From Celeribacter neptunius (GTDB lineage Bacteria; Pseudomonadota; Alphaproteobacteria; Rhodobacterales; Rhodobacteraceae), in contig NZ_FORH01000002.1 of the NCBI RefSeq assembly GCF_900113955.1, positions 248,001-312,000 on the forward strand: DNA of 64,000 nt, written 5' to 3'. Position numbers and translations under genes: made by a program. The notes beneath the pieces are model-generated. The model ran no database searches, was not told the DNA's origin, and was given only the letters and a program-made list of their open reading frames with translations. Shown here piece after piece: positions 16,075-25,010 of the stretch; position 1 is the first letter of the stretch; each line of letters starts with the position of its first letter.

Positions 16075-17259
16075 ATGACACATACCCAGAAGGCCGCCGA
16101 GGTCCCCGCGCTTTTCACCCTCACGACCGGACCGGTCAATTGTTACCCCGAAGTGCTCTCTGCGCTGGGCAAGCCCGTGCTTTACGACTACGATCCGGCA
16201 TTCATGGCGCTCTATGAGCGCGTCATGAAAAAACTCGGCAAGGCGCTGCGTGCACCGGACGTCCCGATCGTCCTTCAGGGTGAGCCCGTACTTGGACTGG
16301 AGGCGGCCGCGCATTCCCTTGTGGCGCCTGACGACAAAGTCCTCAATCTGGCCTCTGGCGTTTACGGCGCTGGTTACGGGGAATGGTTGAAACCGCGTGC
16401 CGAGTCGTTTCACGAGATCCGAACCTCTTACAACGATGCCATTGACCCGAAAGCGGTCGAAGCGTTCCTTGCGCAGAACCCTGACACCGCTGTCGTGGCC
16501 ATTTGCCATCACGACACCCCCTCCGGGACCATCAACCCGATCCAAGAAATCGGTCAGATCGTACAGAAACACGGTGCGCTTTACGTCGTTGATTCCGTCT
16601 CTGCCTGGGCTGGCGTCGAAGTGGACATTGAAGCCTGCTGCATTGATGTCCTCGTGACCGGCCCCAACAAATGCTTGGGTTGCCCGCCCGCCCTGTCCAT
16701 CCTGACCGTGTCCGAAAAAGCCTGGGCCAAGATGGAAGCCAACCCGACCGCTCCACGCGCCTCGATCCTGTCCATTCTCGACTGGAAAGACGCATGGAAA
16801 GCCTCCGAGGGCTTCCCCTTCACCCCCTCCGTTTCGGAAATTTACGGGCTTGAGGCCGGGGTCGATCGCTATCTCGAAGAAGGACCGGAAGCCGTCTGGG
16901 CGCGCCATGCCAAAACGGCAGAAGCCATGCGGGCTGGCGTGAAAGCCATGGAGCTCGATCTTTGGGCCGCACGCGAGGAGATCGCCTCCCCGACCTGCAC
17001 GACGATCAAACTGCCCGAAGGCGTGGACGAAACCGAATTGCGCAACAAGATGAAAGAACAATACGGCGTGGTGATCTCGTCCGGGCGCGCGGAAACGTTC
17101 AACAAGCTTGTGCGCGTCGGCCACATGGGGCCAACGGCCTATCCGCTCTACAGCATTCTGGCGCTGACGGCTCTGGGTGGCGCATTGAGCGAGATCATGA
17201 ACAAACCGATGGATATCGGTGCAGCGGTCGCCGCAGCTGAGGCCGTCATCAGAGGCTAA
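16075..17259 (+). CDS. Class V aminotransferase, pyridoxamine-pyruvate aminotransferase-like (394 aa)
   Basis: This is a PLP-fold type I enzyme. The Schiff-base lysine is K199 in TGPNKCLG, close to the position known for pyridoxamine-pyruvate aminotransferase (PPAT, Lys197). Other segments that I recognise from the Mesorhizobium PPAT are TLTTGPVNCYPEVL near the N-terminus, VLYDYDPAF, GEPVLGLEAAAHSL, VCHHDTPSGTINP-like (AICHHDTPSGTINP) and VGHMGPTA near the C-terminus. PPAT transfers the amino group of pyridoxamine to pyruvate, giving pyridoxal and alanine. The general alternative is serine-pyruvate or alanine-glyoxylate aminotransferase. The ATG at 16075 follows ACAGGAAG. An in-frame ATG at 15997 lies in the operator-bearing region and is not favoured. 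A strong terminator follows at 17283. Confidence 0.85.
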   Translation: MTHTQKAAEVPALFTLTTGPVNCYPEVLSALGKPVLYDYDPAFMALYERVMKKLGKALRAPDVPIVLQGEPVLGLEAAAHSLVAPDDKVLNLASGVYGAGYGEWLKPRAESFHEIRTSYNDAIDPKAVEAFLAQNPDTAVVAICHHDTPSGTINPIQEIGQIVQKHGALYVVDSVSAWAGVEVDIEACCIDVLVTGPNKCLGCPPALSILTVSEKAWAKMEANPTAPRASILSILDWKDAWKASEGFPFTPSVSEIYGLEAGVDRYLEEGPEAVWARHAKTAEAMRAGVKAMELDLWAAREEIASPTCTTIKLPEGVDETELRNKMKEQYGVVISSGRAETFNKLVRVGHMGPTAYPLYSILALTALGGALSEIMNKPMDIGAAVAAAEAVIRG

Positions 17260-17282
17260 ACCCTCCGCAACAGAGCAACACG

Positions 17283-17310
17283 AAAGGCGGCCCCGAGAGG
17301 CCGCCTTTTT
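17283..17310 (+). terminator. Intrinsic terminator after the aminotransferase gene
   Basis: A perfect ten-base stem (AAAGGCGGCC, loop CCGAGA, GGCCGCCTTT) is followed directly by a T run. It separates the convergent aminotransferase and NicX-like genes. Read on the opposite strand it ends in only three Ts, so it should act mainly on plus-strand transcripts, with weaker effect on the long minus operon. Confidence 0.85.
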
Positions 17311-17330
17311 CCTTGATAGCTGACTGAGAC

Positions 17331-18368
17331 TTAGTCGTGGACGACAACGCCGTCTTTGGTCATCGGCACGCCATCCAAAGACAGCGAGCAGCCCCGCAGC
17401 GGAATATCGAGGTGACAGGGCGTGTCGCGCGAACCGCCGGCCTCCGTATTCGGCCCGGTCGAGAACAGGAAGTTGCCCGCAAAACAGCGCGCATCCATCG
17501 ACAGAGCCGCCTCGCGATCATAAAGCCCCAGCGTCGTCCAGTTCGCCCGGTTCTCCAACCCCCAGCCGACATGCGCCATCGCATAAGCATCCGGATCGTT
17601 GAAGCTGTCCATGAAACTCTTCATGTACTCCGCCGTCCAGCCCCCTTCGATTTTCGTGACGAACCCTTTCTCGATGGTGAGATAGATCTTGTCGGCTGCG
17701 TAGCGCTTGAACGGGAGCAAAATATCCCCCTCATCAATCACGATCAGCCCTTCAGCGGAGCCTTCATCGGGCCAGCGTGCAATCATACAGCTCGGCCAGT
17801 GATCCCAACGCCCCGGCTCATCAGCCAGGCCGTATTGCAAGAGCACCGGGTACTGACCGAGCTTGCAACGGAAATCCGTTCCGGCTTTCGAGGTGACGGT
17901 CATTTCCTTGGCGGGTTCCATGTATCTATTGGCGGCGATCACCTTGTTCTTCGCTTCCGGCGAGGGGATCATCCGCAGCATGGTTTCCGGCGGCTCGACG
18001 GCCAGAAGCATACGTGTGCCAGACTTCAAAATCTCTTCCTGCTCATGGGAAAAGAGCAGTTGCAGCGTATCAACCACAAGATCGGCCGCCTTGAGCGCAG
18101 CCAAGGCAGACGTATTCACCCCCAGCTGGGTCGTCTGTCCGACATAGCCAGATTTGTCGCGCGACAGCGCTTTGTCGCCATTGATCATAGGCAGATTGAT
18201 CATTGTGATGATCCCGCCCAAAAGCCCTGCGGCTGTGCGCGCGCATTCGACGATCTGCATGTTACTGTCATCGGACGTGAGGATCGCGACCTGTTCGCCG
18301 GGCTTGAGCTGGCACTGTTCCAGCACATTTTTCCAAGCGATGACGAAATCTGCGTTACTGATCGACAT
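17331..18368 (-). CDS. nicX: 2,5-dihydroxypyridine 5,6-dioxygenase-like protein (NicX family, 345 aa)
   Basis: NicX cleaves the ring of 2,5-dihydroxypyridine to N-formylmaleamate using non-haem iron and oxygen. This protein has the family length and segments: ADLVVDTLQLLFSHEQEEIL, LLAVEPPETMLRM, GLADEPGRWDHWPS, and AHVGWGLENRANW. The residues I know as iron ligands are all conserved in context: His in AHVGWG, the serine region FLFSTGPNTEAGG, and His and Asp in PCHLDIPLR near the C-terminus. A good ribosome-binding site (AGGAG) precedes the ATG. It is the last gene of a seven-gene operon (24714 to 17331) with a flavin monooxygenase and amidases. The substrate could be 2,5-dihydroxypyridine or a substituted relative. 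Confidence 0.88.
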   Translation of the reverse strand: MSISNADFVIAWKNVLEQCQLKPGEQVAILTSDDSNMQIVECARTAAGLLGGIITMINLPMINGDKALSRDKSGYVGQTTQLGVNTSALAALKAADLVVDTLQLLFSHEQEEILKSGTRMLLAVEPPETMLRMIPSPEAKNKVIAANRYMEPAKEMTVTSKAGTDFRCKLGQYPVLLQYGLADEPGRWDHWPSCMIARWPDEGSAEGLIVIDEGDILLPFKRYAADKIYLTIEKGFVTKIEGGWTAEYMKSFMDSFNDPDAYAMAHVGWGLENRANWTTLGLYDREAALSMDARCFAGNFLFSTGPNTEAGGSRDTPCHLDIPLRGCSLSLDGVPMTKDGVVVHD

Positions 18369-18385
18369 AAGTCTCTCCTAGAGCG

Positions 18386-18904
18386 TTATTTGAGGGCGCC
18401 GATGGCGTGAAAGCCACGGTTGAAATGCAAAAGCGGTGTCCGGTCGGGATTGGTCGCGGCCTCGCAGACCTCACCGATAAAGATCGAATGACTGGCCGTT
18501 TCGAGGGTCTGCGTCAGCTTGCAGGCGACAGCCGCCTGCGCAAAGGCGTAGGCCGGCGCACCGACACGGGTTTCGATCCATTCGAAGCCTTCGAATTGAT
18601 CCGCGCCGGTTTTCCCGGTCATACCGGCAAAGCTCTCCGCAACATCGCGCGCCTCTTCACAAAGGACATTCACACAGAAATGGCCGTTTTCCACGATGGC
18701 GTCATGCGCCTGCCCGTTGCGATTGACACAGACCAAGACCGTCGGCGGGTCCATCGTGACCGAGGTAAAAGCCGTTGCGGTCAGACCACGACGCCCGGCG
18801 CCCTGGCCTGCGGTGATCACGGTGACACCAGAGGCATAGAGCCGCATCGCAGATTTCAGACCTTCGGTGACATCAGCTTCGGGAAAAATCGTCGACATGA
18901 TCAT
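18386..18904 (-). CDS. Flavin reductase, HpaC/RutF family (172 aa)
   Basis: It supplies reduced flavin to a two-component monooxygenase. The flavin reductase-like split barrel is recognisable from MRLYASGVTVITAG, GLTATAFTSVTMDPPTVLVCVN, the FCVNVL strand, and the late HSIFIGEVCEA. The likely partner is the HpaB-type protein encoded at 23221-24714 in the same operon. The ATG at 18904 overlaps the stop of the AbrB-like gene as ATGA and has AAGGA six bases upstream. An alternative ATG is at 18898. Confidence 0.9.
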   Translation of the reverse strand: MIMSTIFPEADVTEGLKSAMRLYASGVTVITAGQGAGRRGLTATAFTSVTMDPPTVLVCVNRNGQAHDAIVENGHFCVNVLCEEARDVAESFAGMTGKTGADQFEGFEWIETRVGAPAYAFAQAAVACKLTQTLETASHSIFIGEVCEAATNPDRTPLLHFNRGFHAIGALK

Positions 18905-20001
18905 GTCTCATTCCTTGTTGGAGCATTGTTGTGCCAGATTGGCAGGCGCATCAACTGGTCCACGATGAATGGGCCCAAGAGCACCACGGTGAACATGCGA
19001 ACGGTCTGAAACGCGAGCACCGCCGCCACATTCGCCTTGGTCGCGATTGCCACCAAGGCCACGGTTTCGATACTGCCCGGAGCCGCGGCGAGAAGTGCGG
19101 TTTTCATATCAAGATCCGTCACGGCCATAAGGATCAGACCAAGACCTGCGCTGATGATGATCAACACCAGAGAGGAAATGACCACCGCAGGAATTAGACG
19201 CAGAACATGGCCCAACACATCGCGGGTGAATTTGAGCCCGACCTCGAGGCCGATAATCCCGAAAGTCGCGAGGATCAGCACATTGGGCATCTGAAGATGC
19301 ATCCACCCCGTCGCCTCGACAATTGCGCACAGGATCATGGGAATGAGCATACCGGCCGCCGGGAGCGCCTTGATCCGAGCCGCAACAAGCGCGAGCGCCG
19401 CAAGAGCAGGCGTGAGGATCGGCGACAGTGGCGAAATCTCTCGCTCCGGCAGTTGCCCCACCTGACTATCCGGCAGGAAGGATGCAAACAGAGCCACGGA
19501 GATTATGACGGAGGCCAATCGCACATATTGCATCAACGCCACGATCCGAGCATCTGCGCCGCGTTCATTCGCGATGATCACCATGGCACCCGACATGCCC
19601 GGCAGGCTGCCATAGACAGCGACATCCTCGGGAATGCCGGTCAGACGGTTCATGATCCAGCCGATGGAGAATGCGACAGTCAGGGTCGCTAAGGTCAGGA
19701 CGAGAAGCAAAGGCCATTCCTGCACCGCATCCACAAAGATCGCGGGAGACATGGAGGTCGCGATAAAGACCCCGGCGGCCCCTTGCGCCAGAAGATAGGC
19801 CGGACGCGGAACGCGTAGCGGGCTGCCTCCTGCACCGAACGCAATCCCTGCGATCATGGCCCCCAGCAGCGGAGCCGCCGGAAAGCGGATCAGTCCGAGC
19901 ATCGCCGCGAGCGCAATCGCACAGGCGAGAAGAGCAATCCATTGCGCGCCCCGCCGCACATCGGCCGAAGCGATGCGCTCTAATGGGTTGAAGCCACTCA
20001 T
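18901..20001 (-). CDS. AbrB-family integral membrane protein (366 aa)
   Basis: This protein has about ten hydrophobic segments in two related halves. Each half carries a GSLPGMSGAMVIIANE or AAPGSIETVALVAIATK loop, the feature of the AbrB/AmoA-like family (often misnamed ammonia monooxygenase). Family members are thought to be transporters or regulators, and their biochemical role is largely unproven. In an operon with ring-cleaving and amidase genes it may export or import an intermediate or organic acid. The start overlaps the first amidase stop (ATGA-type overlap at 19998-20001). Confidence 0.82.
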   Translation of the reverse strand: MSGFNPLERIASADVRRGAQWIALLACAIALAAMLGLIRFPAAPLLGAMIAGIAFGAGGSPLRVPRPAYLLAQGAAGVFIATSMSPAIFVDAVQEWPLLLVLTLATLTVAFSIGWIMNRLTGIPEDVAVYGSLPGMSGAMVIIANERGADARIVALMQYVRLASVIISVALFASFLPDSQVGQLPEREISPLSPILTPALAALALVAARIKALPAAGMLIPMILCAIVEATGWMHLQMPNVLILATFGIIGLEVGLKFTRDVLGHVLRLIPAVVISSLVLIIISAGLGLILMAVTDLDMKTALLAAAPGSIETVALVAIATKANVAAVLAFQTVRMFTVVLLGPFIVDQLMRLPIWHNNAPTRNET

Positions 20002-21290
20002 ACCGGCTCCTTAACCACGTCCAGAGCGGCTTCCACGAACTGCGCAGCGGCAAGCGTACGTGCATCCTCGCCGCGCCGCCCGATGACTTGCACGCCAACC
20101 GGAAGGCCATTTTCAAAATATGCAGGCACGCTGAGCGCAGGCATCTGCAAAAGCGTCCAAGGCGTATTGAATGTCGGTGCGCCCGTGGAGCTCAAACCTT
20201 TCGGGGCCGTTCCCGGCGCAGAGGGGGCGAGCAGAACGTCGACATCGGCCATCGCCTCGGCCAGCGCTGCGCGCACAGCAGGCAGGGCGGCACACGCCTT
20301 GTCATAGGCGGGCGCATCAACCAACGCCTTTTCGGTCAGAAAGTCTCGGGTGGTTTGTGTCAACTGATCCCACAGGACCGTGCGTTCATAGGACAACGCG
20401 CGCGTCACTTCCCAGCCCATCACCGCGGCATGAAGCTCGTGCGTCGAACCAAAATTCGCAGGCACCTCAATCTCGACAACCGTACCTCCTGCCGCTTCGA
20501 TCCGCGCCACGGCACGCTCAAGCGCCGCAGCGGTCGCGGGGTCTGCGGCATCGAAAGGCGGCGTCCGGAACAGACCAACGCGAGGGGCGGTTGAAAGCTC
20601 ATCAGACAGTACAAGCCCCGGACGGCCCGCGAGCACGGACGCCACCAGTGCGGCATCCCGAACGGTGCGCGTCACAAGCCCAAGCGTGTCGAGCGAATGC
20701 GCCAACACCTTGACCTCGGCAGGCTCCAGCAACCCGAAGGACGGCTTATATCCGACCACGCCACAATAAGAGGCCGGGCGGATGATCGAGCCTGCCGTCT
20801 GGGTTCCAAAAGCCATCAGAGCCATTCCGGCCGCCACTGCGGCGCAGGAGCCGGAGGAAGAACCGCCCGGCGTATGCTCCAAATTCCAAGGGTTGCGGGT
20901 TTTTCCCGGACTCGCCATGGCAAATTCGGTCGAAACCGTTTTGCCGAGGATCAATCCACCTGCCGCTTTGGTTTGTGTCACGCAGGGGGCATCCCAGAAC
21001 GGGCGACGCCCCGCATAGGCTTCCGAGCCGTAGCCCGTCGGCATATCCGCCGTGTCAATCACGTCCTTCACACCGACCGGCAGGCCAGCCAAGCGCCCGG
21101 CCTCTTGCGCATCAAGCGCATCTGCTGAGGCCCGCACCAATTCAGGGTCACAATGGATATAAGCCCCGAGATCTTGGTCCTTCTCGGAAATTCTCTCCAG
21201 ATAGGCCTCCGCCACGTCGCGATGACGGACTTTGCCAGACTGAACCTGAGCAATCAGGCTGGTTGCGTCGCATTTCAAAAGATCGTTCAT
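19998..21290 (-). CDS. Amidase-signature family amidase (430 aa)
   Basis: It hydrolyses a carbon-nitrogen amide bond. The Ser-cisSer-Lys triad of the amidase signature family is complete: Lys in LPVGVKDVIDT, cis-Ser in TPGGSSSGS, nucleophile Ser in TQTAGSIIRPASYCG. The start at ATG 21290 overlaps the stop of the second amidase (ATGA) and has GGAG upstream. In known 2,5-dihydroxypyridine pathways, N-formylmaleamate and maleamate are hydrolysed by an alpha/beta hydrolase (NicD) and an isochorismatase-like amidase (NicF). Neither is here, so the two signature amidases may fill those roles. This is inference from context. Confidence 0.87.
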   Translation of the reverse strand: MNDLLKCDATSLIAQVQSGKVRHRDVAEAYLERISEKDQDLGAYIHCDPELVRASADALDAQEAGRLAGLPVGVKDVIDTADMPTGYGSEAYAGRRPFWDAPCVTQTKAAGGLILGKTVSTEFAMASPGKTRNPWNLEHTPGGSSSGSCAAVAAGMALMAFGTQTAGSIIRPASYCGVVGYKPSFGLLEPAEVKVLAHSLDTLGLVTRTVRDAALVASVLAGRPGLVLSDELSTAPRVGLFRTPPFDAADPATAAALERAVARIEAAGGTVVEIEVPANFGSTHELHAAVMGWEVTRALSYERTVLWDQLTQTTRDFLTEKALVDAPAYDKACAALPAVRAALAEAMADVDVLLAPSAPGTAPKGLSSTGAPTFNTPWTLLQMPALSVPAYFENGLPVGVQVIGRRGEDARTLAAAQFVEAALDVVKEPV

Positions 21291-22726
21291 GCCAACAACT
21301 CCGACAGGTTCGGGCGCAGGCCGCCCCATGGCGCGGCCCGTTCGATTTGCCCGGCCACAGAGAACAACAGGTTTTCGCCACCGAGCGCTGCGCCGAAATG
21401 CACGCCGATCGGCAAGCCCTCGTCCGACAGCCCAAACGGGATGCTCATCGCCGGGAAACCAGACGCATTAAAGGCGCATGTGAACGGGCTATGCGCCCAG
21501 AAGCGGTCATAGAACGCATCCAAGCCCGGCGCTTCACTCGACATCTCCCCAATTTTGGGCGGCAGTTCCGCGCTTGTCGGAGACATCAAAAGATCGAAAC
21601 GCTCGAAGAACTGACCAAGACCACGCGCCGTCGCGTGCAGCTGGTTGACCGACGCGAGATAATCCATGCCCGTCAGCGTCAAAGCCTTGCGGATCCATTC
21701 CTCATTCACGGGTTCGAGCTCAGCAATAGGATCCTCGATCCCGAGCGCACGGCCCCGCGCCAAGACGGCTGCGGCGACATTCACACCGGGAATGACTTGC
21801 CATGCGGTTTTCAGAGCCTGCGCATCATATCCGGCATCGGCGACGATCTCGACATGGTGGCCCAGGCTTTCCATCAATTTGGCAGCTTCCTCGCACCGCG
21901 CCCGCAGCTGCGGGTCCACAGGCGTCCCCAAAGGAGAGTCCAAGGTCAGCCCGATCCGCAACTTCTGCGGATCACGGTTCACAGAAGCAGCATAGCTTTC
22001 GGTTTTCACCGGCTGTGCATAGGGATCGCCGATATCAGCTCCACCGGACACATCCAGCAGCGCCGCACTGTCTCGCACCGTTTTGGTCAACGCATGGGGC
22101 GTCGACATCCCGGCAATTCCTTCGACGGCGACAGGCCCCAGAGGGTTGCGCATCCGGCTCGGTTTAAACCCGAAAAGCCCTGTATGCGCAGCCGGAAGAC
22201 GCGTTGAACCCGCACCGTCGGAACTGTTGGCGAAGGGGACAAGCCCCGCCGCCACCGCCGCCGCAGAGCCGCCCGAAGACCCGCCTGGGCCATGCTCCAA
22301 ATTCCACGGGTTGCGCGTGACGCCAAATTCGCGCGGTTCGGTTGCAAAACTCAGTGCGAACTCCGGTGTGTTCGACTTGCCAAGCACCACGATCCCTGCC
22401 GCCCGGTAGCGGGCGACCAGCGTACAATCGGATGGATCGACATGACCTTTGAACAGACGGCAGCCCGTGGACATTTCCATGCCACGCACCGCGATGCCGG
22501 TATTCTTGACCAGAAAGGGAACCCCCTTGAACGGCCCCTCCGGCAGCCCCGCGTCGATATCGGCCTCGGCCAGATCGAAATGAGGATGGACGATGGTATT
22601 CAGGTGAGGTTCCAGCTTTTCGATACGGTCCATCGCCGTCTCGAACACTTCTTTTGCAGAAACCTCTCCGGTCCTGACAAGGGCGGCAACGCCGGTTGCG
22701 TCCAGCCTGTCATATTCACTGAGCAT
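21287..22726 (-). CDS. Amidase-signature family amidase (479 aa)
   Basis: This is a second signature amidase, longer and only distantly related to its neighbour. The triad is visible as Lys in PFLVKNTG, cis-Ser in GPGGSSGGS, and nucleophile Ser in SDGAGSTRLPAAHTG. The glycine-rich segment reads DGAGS where DGGGS is more usual. The C-terminal half (DLLMSPTSAELPPKIGEM) resembles amidases acting on lactams or 6-aminohexanoate dimers, but that does not fix the substrate. The gene begins 3 bases after the SnoaL-like gene ends. Having two different amidases argues for two amide intermediates or for a formyl or acyl amide plus a terminal amide. Confidence 0.87.
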   Translation of the reverse strand: MLSEYDRLDATGVAALVRTGEVSAKEVFETAMDRIEKLEPHLNTIVHPHFDLAEADIDAGLPEGPFKGVPFLVKNTGIAVRGMEMSTGCRLFKGHVDPSDCTLVARYRAAGIVVLGKSNTPEFALSFATEPREFGVTRNPWNLEHGPGGSSGGSAAAVAAGLVPFANSSDGAGSTRLPAAHTGLFGFKPSRMRNPLGPVAVEGIAGMSTPHALTKTVRDSAALLDVSGGADIGDPYAQPVKTESYAASVNRDPQKLRIGLTLDSPLGTPVDPQLRARCEEAAKLMESLGHHVEIVADAGYDAQALKTAWQVIPGVNVAAAVLARGRALGIEDPIAELEPVNEEWIRKALTLTGMDYLASVNQLHATARGLGQFFERFDLLMSPTSAELPPKIGEMSSEAPGLDAFYDRFWAHSPFTCAFNASGFPAMSIPFGLSDEGLPIGVHFGAALGGENLLFSVAGQIERAAPWGGLRPNLSELLA

Positions 22727-22729
22727 GTC

Positions 22730-23131
22730 TTATCCGATCTGGGCAAGGAAGACGTCCTTGTCCCAATAGTCTTGTGTCGTCTCGATTTTTCCGTCCGCGA
22801 CCTTCAACAGGTGCAGACCATCAATCGCCACTTGCTTGGACAGCTGTGCCGACTGGTTTTCTTTGGGGCGCGGTGTGAACGTGCCTGTCATCCGATAATT
22901 GACCGCCAGCCAATCGCCTGAGCGGATTACCTCTTTCGGCGACCAGACGACGTCCGGCAGCATTCGGAAGAACCCTTCGAGACCGTCCTGCAATGCAGCC
23001 GTCCCGCAGCGGCTTTTGCCCATGGCAATCTCGTCATGTCGGCCATCTTCGGCATAAAGCGCGGCCGCAGCGGCAGCATCATGGGCATTGTAGGCGGCAT
23101 AGAACGCCTCAAGCACAGGGTATTCGGTCAT
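22730..23131 (-). CDS. SnoaL-like/NTF2-fold protein (133 aa)
   Basis: This is a small alpha-beta barrel protein of the SnoaL/ester cyclase group. The pattern FYAAYNAHDAAAAAALYAEDG at the start, FRMLPDVVW in the middle, and GDWLAVNYRMTGTFT is typical. Members act as hydrolases, isomerases or cyclases, or have no known catalysis. I place the start at ATG 23131. The longer frame to 23200 adds a stretch without a ribosome-binding site. It stands between the monooxygenase (89 bp away) and the amidase, so it may rearrange or isomerise the ring-opened product. Confidence 0.75.
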   Translation of the reverse strand: MTEYPVLEAFYAAYNAHDAAAAAALYAEDGRHDEIAMGKSRCGTAALQDGLEGFFRMLPDVVWSPKEVIRSGDWLAVNYRMTGTFTPRPKENQSAQLSKQVAIDGLHLLKVADGKIETTQDYWDKDVFLAQIG

Positions 23132-23220
23132 TGGTGTTCTCGATGGAATTTCGATGAAAGAAAAATGTGGCGCGCCCACATCAGGGACGAGCGCGCCCAT
23201 GCGTCATGGATTGGAAGGGG

Positions 23221-24714
23221 TCACCAATCCATGCCGGAGATGGTCTTGACCTGATCCACGAAAGCTTCGCGCTTAACTTCATCAAAGAGACGCGCACGCA
23301 GGCGCGGAGCCGGCGAAGAGTTCACGTTCTCGAACAGAGCGACACGACCGGCAAGAGAGCCGCTGGTCATATCCCAGATGAAGTTCATCAGCAGTTCTTT
23401 CTGCATCGCGCTCACACCGTGGCCCGGCAGAAGATCGTTGAGATAGTGACCGATATCCGGGTTCTCAAAGGCGGCTTTGCCAAAGCGCATCACGAGCCCC
23501 TGACCACACATTTCCTGCAGCGTGTGAATGATCCGCGGATAATGTTCGATCGAATACAGGCGACCTGCGGTCAGCATCGACACATCCGGCGTCACGACAC
23601 CCGAGCTCAGAAGTTGCGGCGTGGCTTCGGCAGCGACCACAAAAGCCCGCAGGGTTTGAGCATATTGGATCAGCTCGCCCAGCATTTGCTGAACCGCTGG
23701 GATTTTTCCCGTGCCAAGCACATCCAAAACGAGTTGACCGGCTCCGACGAAAAGCTCCGCCTTGACGGCCATACGGGTCAGCACGTGCCAATGCGCGAAA
23801 ACGGTCGCACGGCCGTACCAGGACATGCCATCCGGGTCGCCGAGGTTGAAGATGCGTTCTTTCGGGACGAAGACATTGTCGAACACGATGAACTGGTCTG
23901 CCTCTTCCCCCATGGAGGACACAGGGTGGTCGAATTTATCGGCCCCCGGCTGAGATACCATCTCGCGAGAGATCATGCGGATGCCGTCGGCATTGATCGG
24001 AACGGCGCCCCAAACACAAGCCTCTGGCGGGGTCGTGGTCAAACCACCGAGGTTGGTGAAAAAAATGTCATTGGCCTGCGCCGCAATCGAGCCCACGGTT
24101 TTTGCGCCGGAGACATAAATACCGTCCTTCGTCGCCTTTTTGACGCGCAGGAACGCCATTTCGGCGGCCTTGGGGTTGGAACGGTCGGTCTGCGGCCCCG
24201 CCAAGCTTTCGGACGCGGTCAGGTTGGTGTTGCGACCGAAATCCATATAGGCTTCGATGTTTTCCGCGAAATCCGGCTCACAGCCATCGATCATGGATTT
24301 TTTCTCTTTGAAAACATCCTGATAAGCCATCAGGCCTGCAACGATCGCGGGCGAGAGATCCGGCGGACGTCCAAAAGTCCCTGCGGTTTTGAGGCTGGTA
24401 TATTCAATCATCTTGCGGCGGTCAGCGAGTTCTTCGACAGTGGTCGGAAGCTGCCAGGCCCGGCTGACGACCTCACCGGTTTTCGGATCCAGATAGGTTG
24501 TTGCCTCTTCAAATTCCGGCTTGAACTGATCGTCAAACATGTCTGCGATCAGATCGACACCAGCGGCCAGCGCGGGCTCATCCGTGACTTTGTCGAGTTT
24601 CTTCCCGCCGATCCAAATTTGGCGACCATCATCGAGCGAGGCCTTGAATTCTGCGCCAGTCTTGAGGCGATGCGCGGGCTTTGCCGCGTCGGTGGATGTT
24701 TGTTGCACTGTCAT
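23221..24714 (-). CDS. HpaB-type FADH2-dependent monooxygenase (497 aa)
   Basis: This is the oxygenase component of a two-component flavin hydroxylase. It follows the 4-hydroxyphenylacetate 3-monooxygenase (HpaB) layout: N-terminal domain with TGAEFKASLDDGRQIWIGG, the acyl-CoA-dehydrogenase-like middle (VSGAKTVGSIAAQANDIFFTN, then DNVFVPKERIFN), and a helical C-terminal domain (HYLNDLLPGHG). Length is normal. The reductase in the same operon (18386-18904) would provide FADH2. In pyridine-degrading bacteria, enzymes of this type hydroxylate or open N-heterocycles; here it may prepare the substrate of the NicX-like enzyme. ATG at 24714 follows CAGGAGACG. It is the first gene of the operon. Confidence 0.88.
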   Translation of the reverse strand: MTVQQTSTDAAKPAHRLKTGAEFKASLDDGRQIWIGGKKLDKVTDEPALAAGVDLIADMFDDQFKPEFEEATTYLDPKTGEVVSRAWQLPTTVEELADRRKMIEYTSLKTAGTFGRPPDLSPAIVAGLMAYQDVFKEKKSMIDGCEPDFAENIEAYMDFGRNTNLTASESLAGPQTDRSNPKAAEMAFLRVKKATKDGIYVSGAKTVGSIAAQANDIFFTNLGGLTTTPPEACVWGAVPINADGIRMISREMVSQPGADKFDHPVSSMGEEADQFIVFDNVFVPKERIFNLGDPDGMSWYGRATVFAHWHVLTRMAVKAELFVGAGQLVLDVLGTGKIPAVQQMLGELIQYAQTLRAFVVAAEATPQLLSSGVVTPDVSMLTAGRLYSIEHYPRIIHTLQEMCGQGLVMRFGKAAFENPDIGHYLNDLLPGHGVSAMQKELLMNFIWDMTSGSLAGRVALFENVNSSPAPRLRARLFDEVKREAFVDQVKTISGMDW

Positions 24715-24827
24715 AACGTCTCCTGAACGTCCCTGTTGGTGAGGGGCGGCTGTGCCCTAAGGCGACCCTGCCGTTTGCTGACCGAAGTCTGCGATAGGGT
24801 CAGGTTGCGCGGTCAACCCAAAAATCG

Positions 24828-24847
24828 CAACCAAAAAATAATGGTTG
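24828..24847. promoter_or_regulatory. Inverted repeat CAACCA-N8-TGGTTG
   Basis: The six-base arms are perfect, at 24828-24833 and 24842-24847. They sit 114-133 bases upstream of the monooxygenase ATG. The same words occur at the gntR/aminotransferase divergent promoter. Candidate operator for the GntR protein at 15143-15829. Confidence 0.55.
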
Positions 24848-25010
24848 AGCAAAAAAACTGAAAAAATTTTACCGGGATGCGAAGAATCTCATCAAACCCG
24901 TTGGGGCATTTTTCTAAAATCGCCCATTTTTTTCACAATTATCCGCCGAAATGACGTAATTTGGTGGAAATTTATGCGATCAGCCTCAACCATTTCCCAA
25001 CAGCGCACTT

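Noticed and set aside
23167-24726. Open frame of 519 codons on the plus strand opposite the HpaB-type gene
   Set aside because: The minus-strand frame has full HpaB family motifs and an operon context. The plus-strand frame has none.
24904-24933. Terminator-like hairpin with seven Ts in the control region of the monooxygenase operon
   Set aside because: No plus-strand gene ends upstream, and on the minus strand there is no T run. It may be incidental in AT-rich DNA, so it is mentioned within the region but not listed as a terminator.
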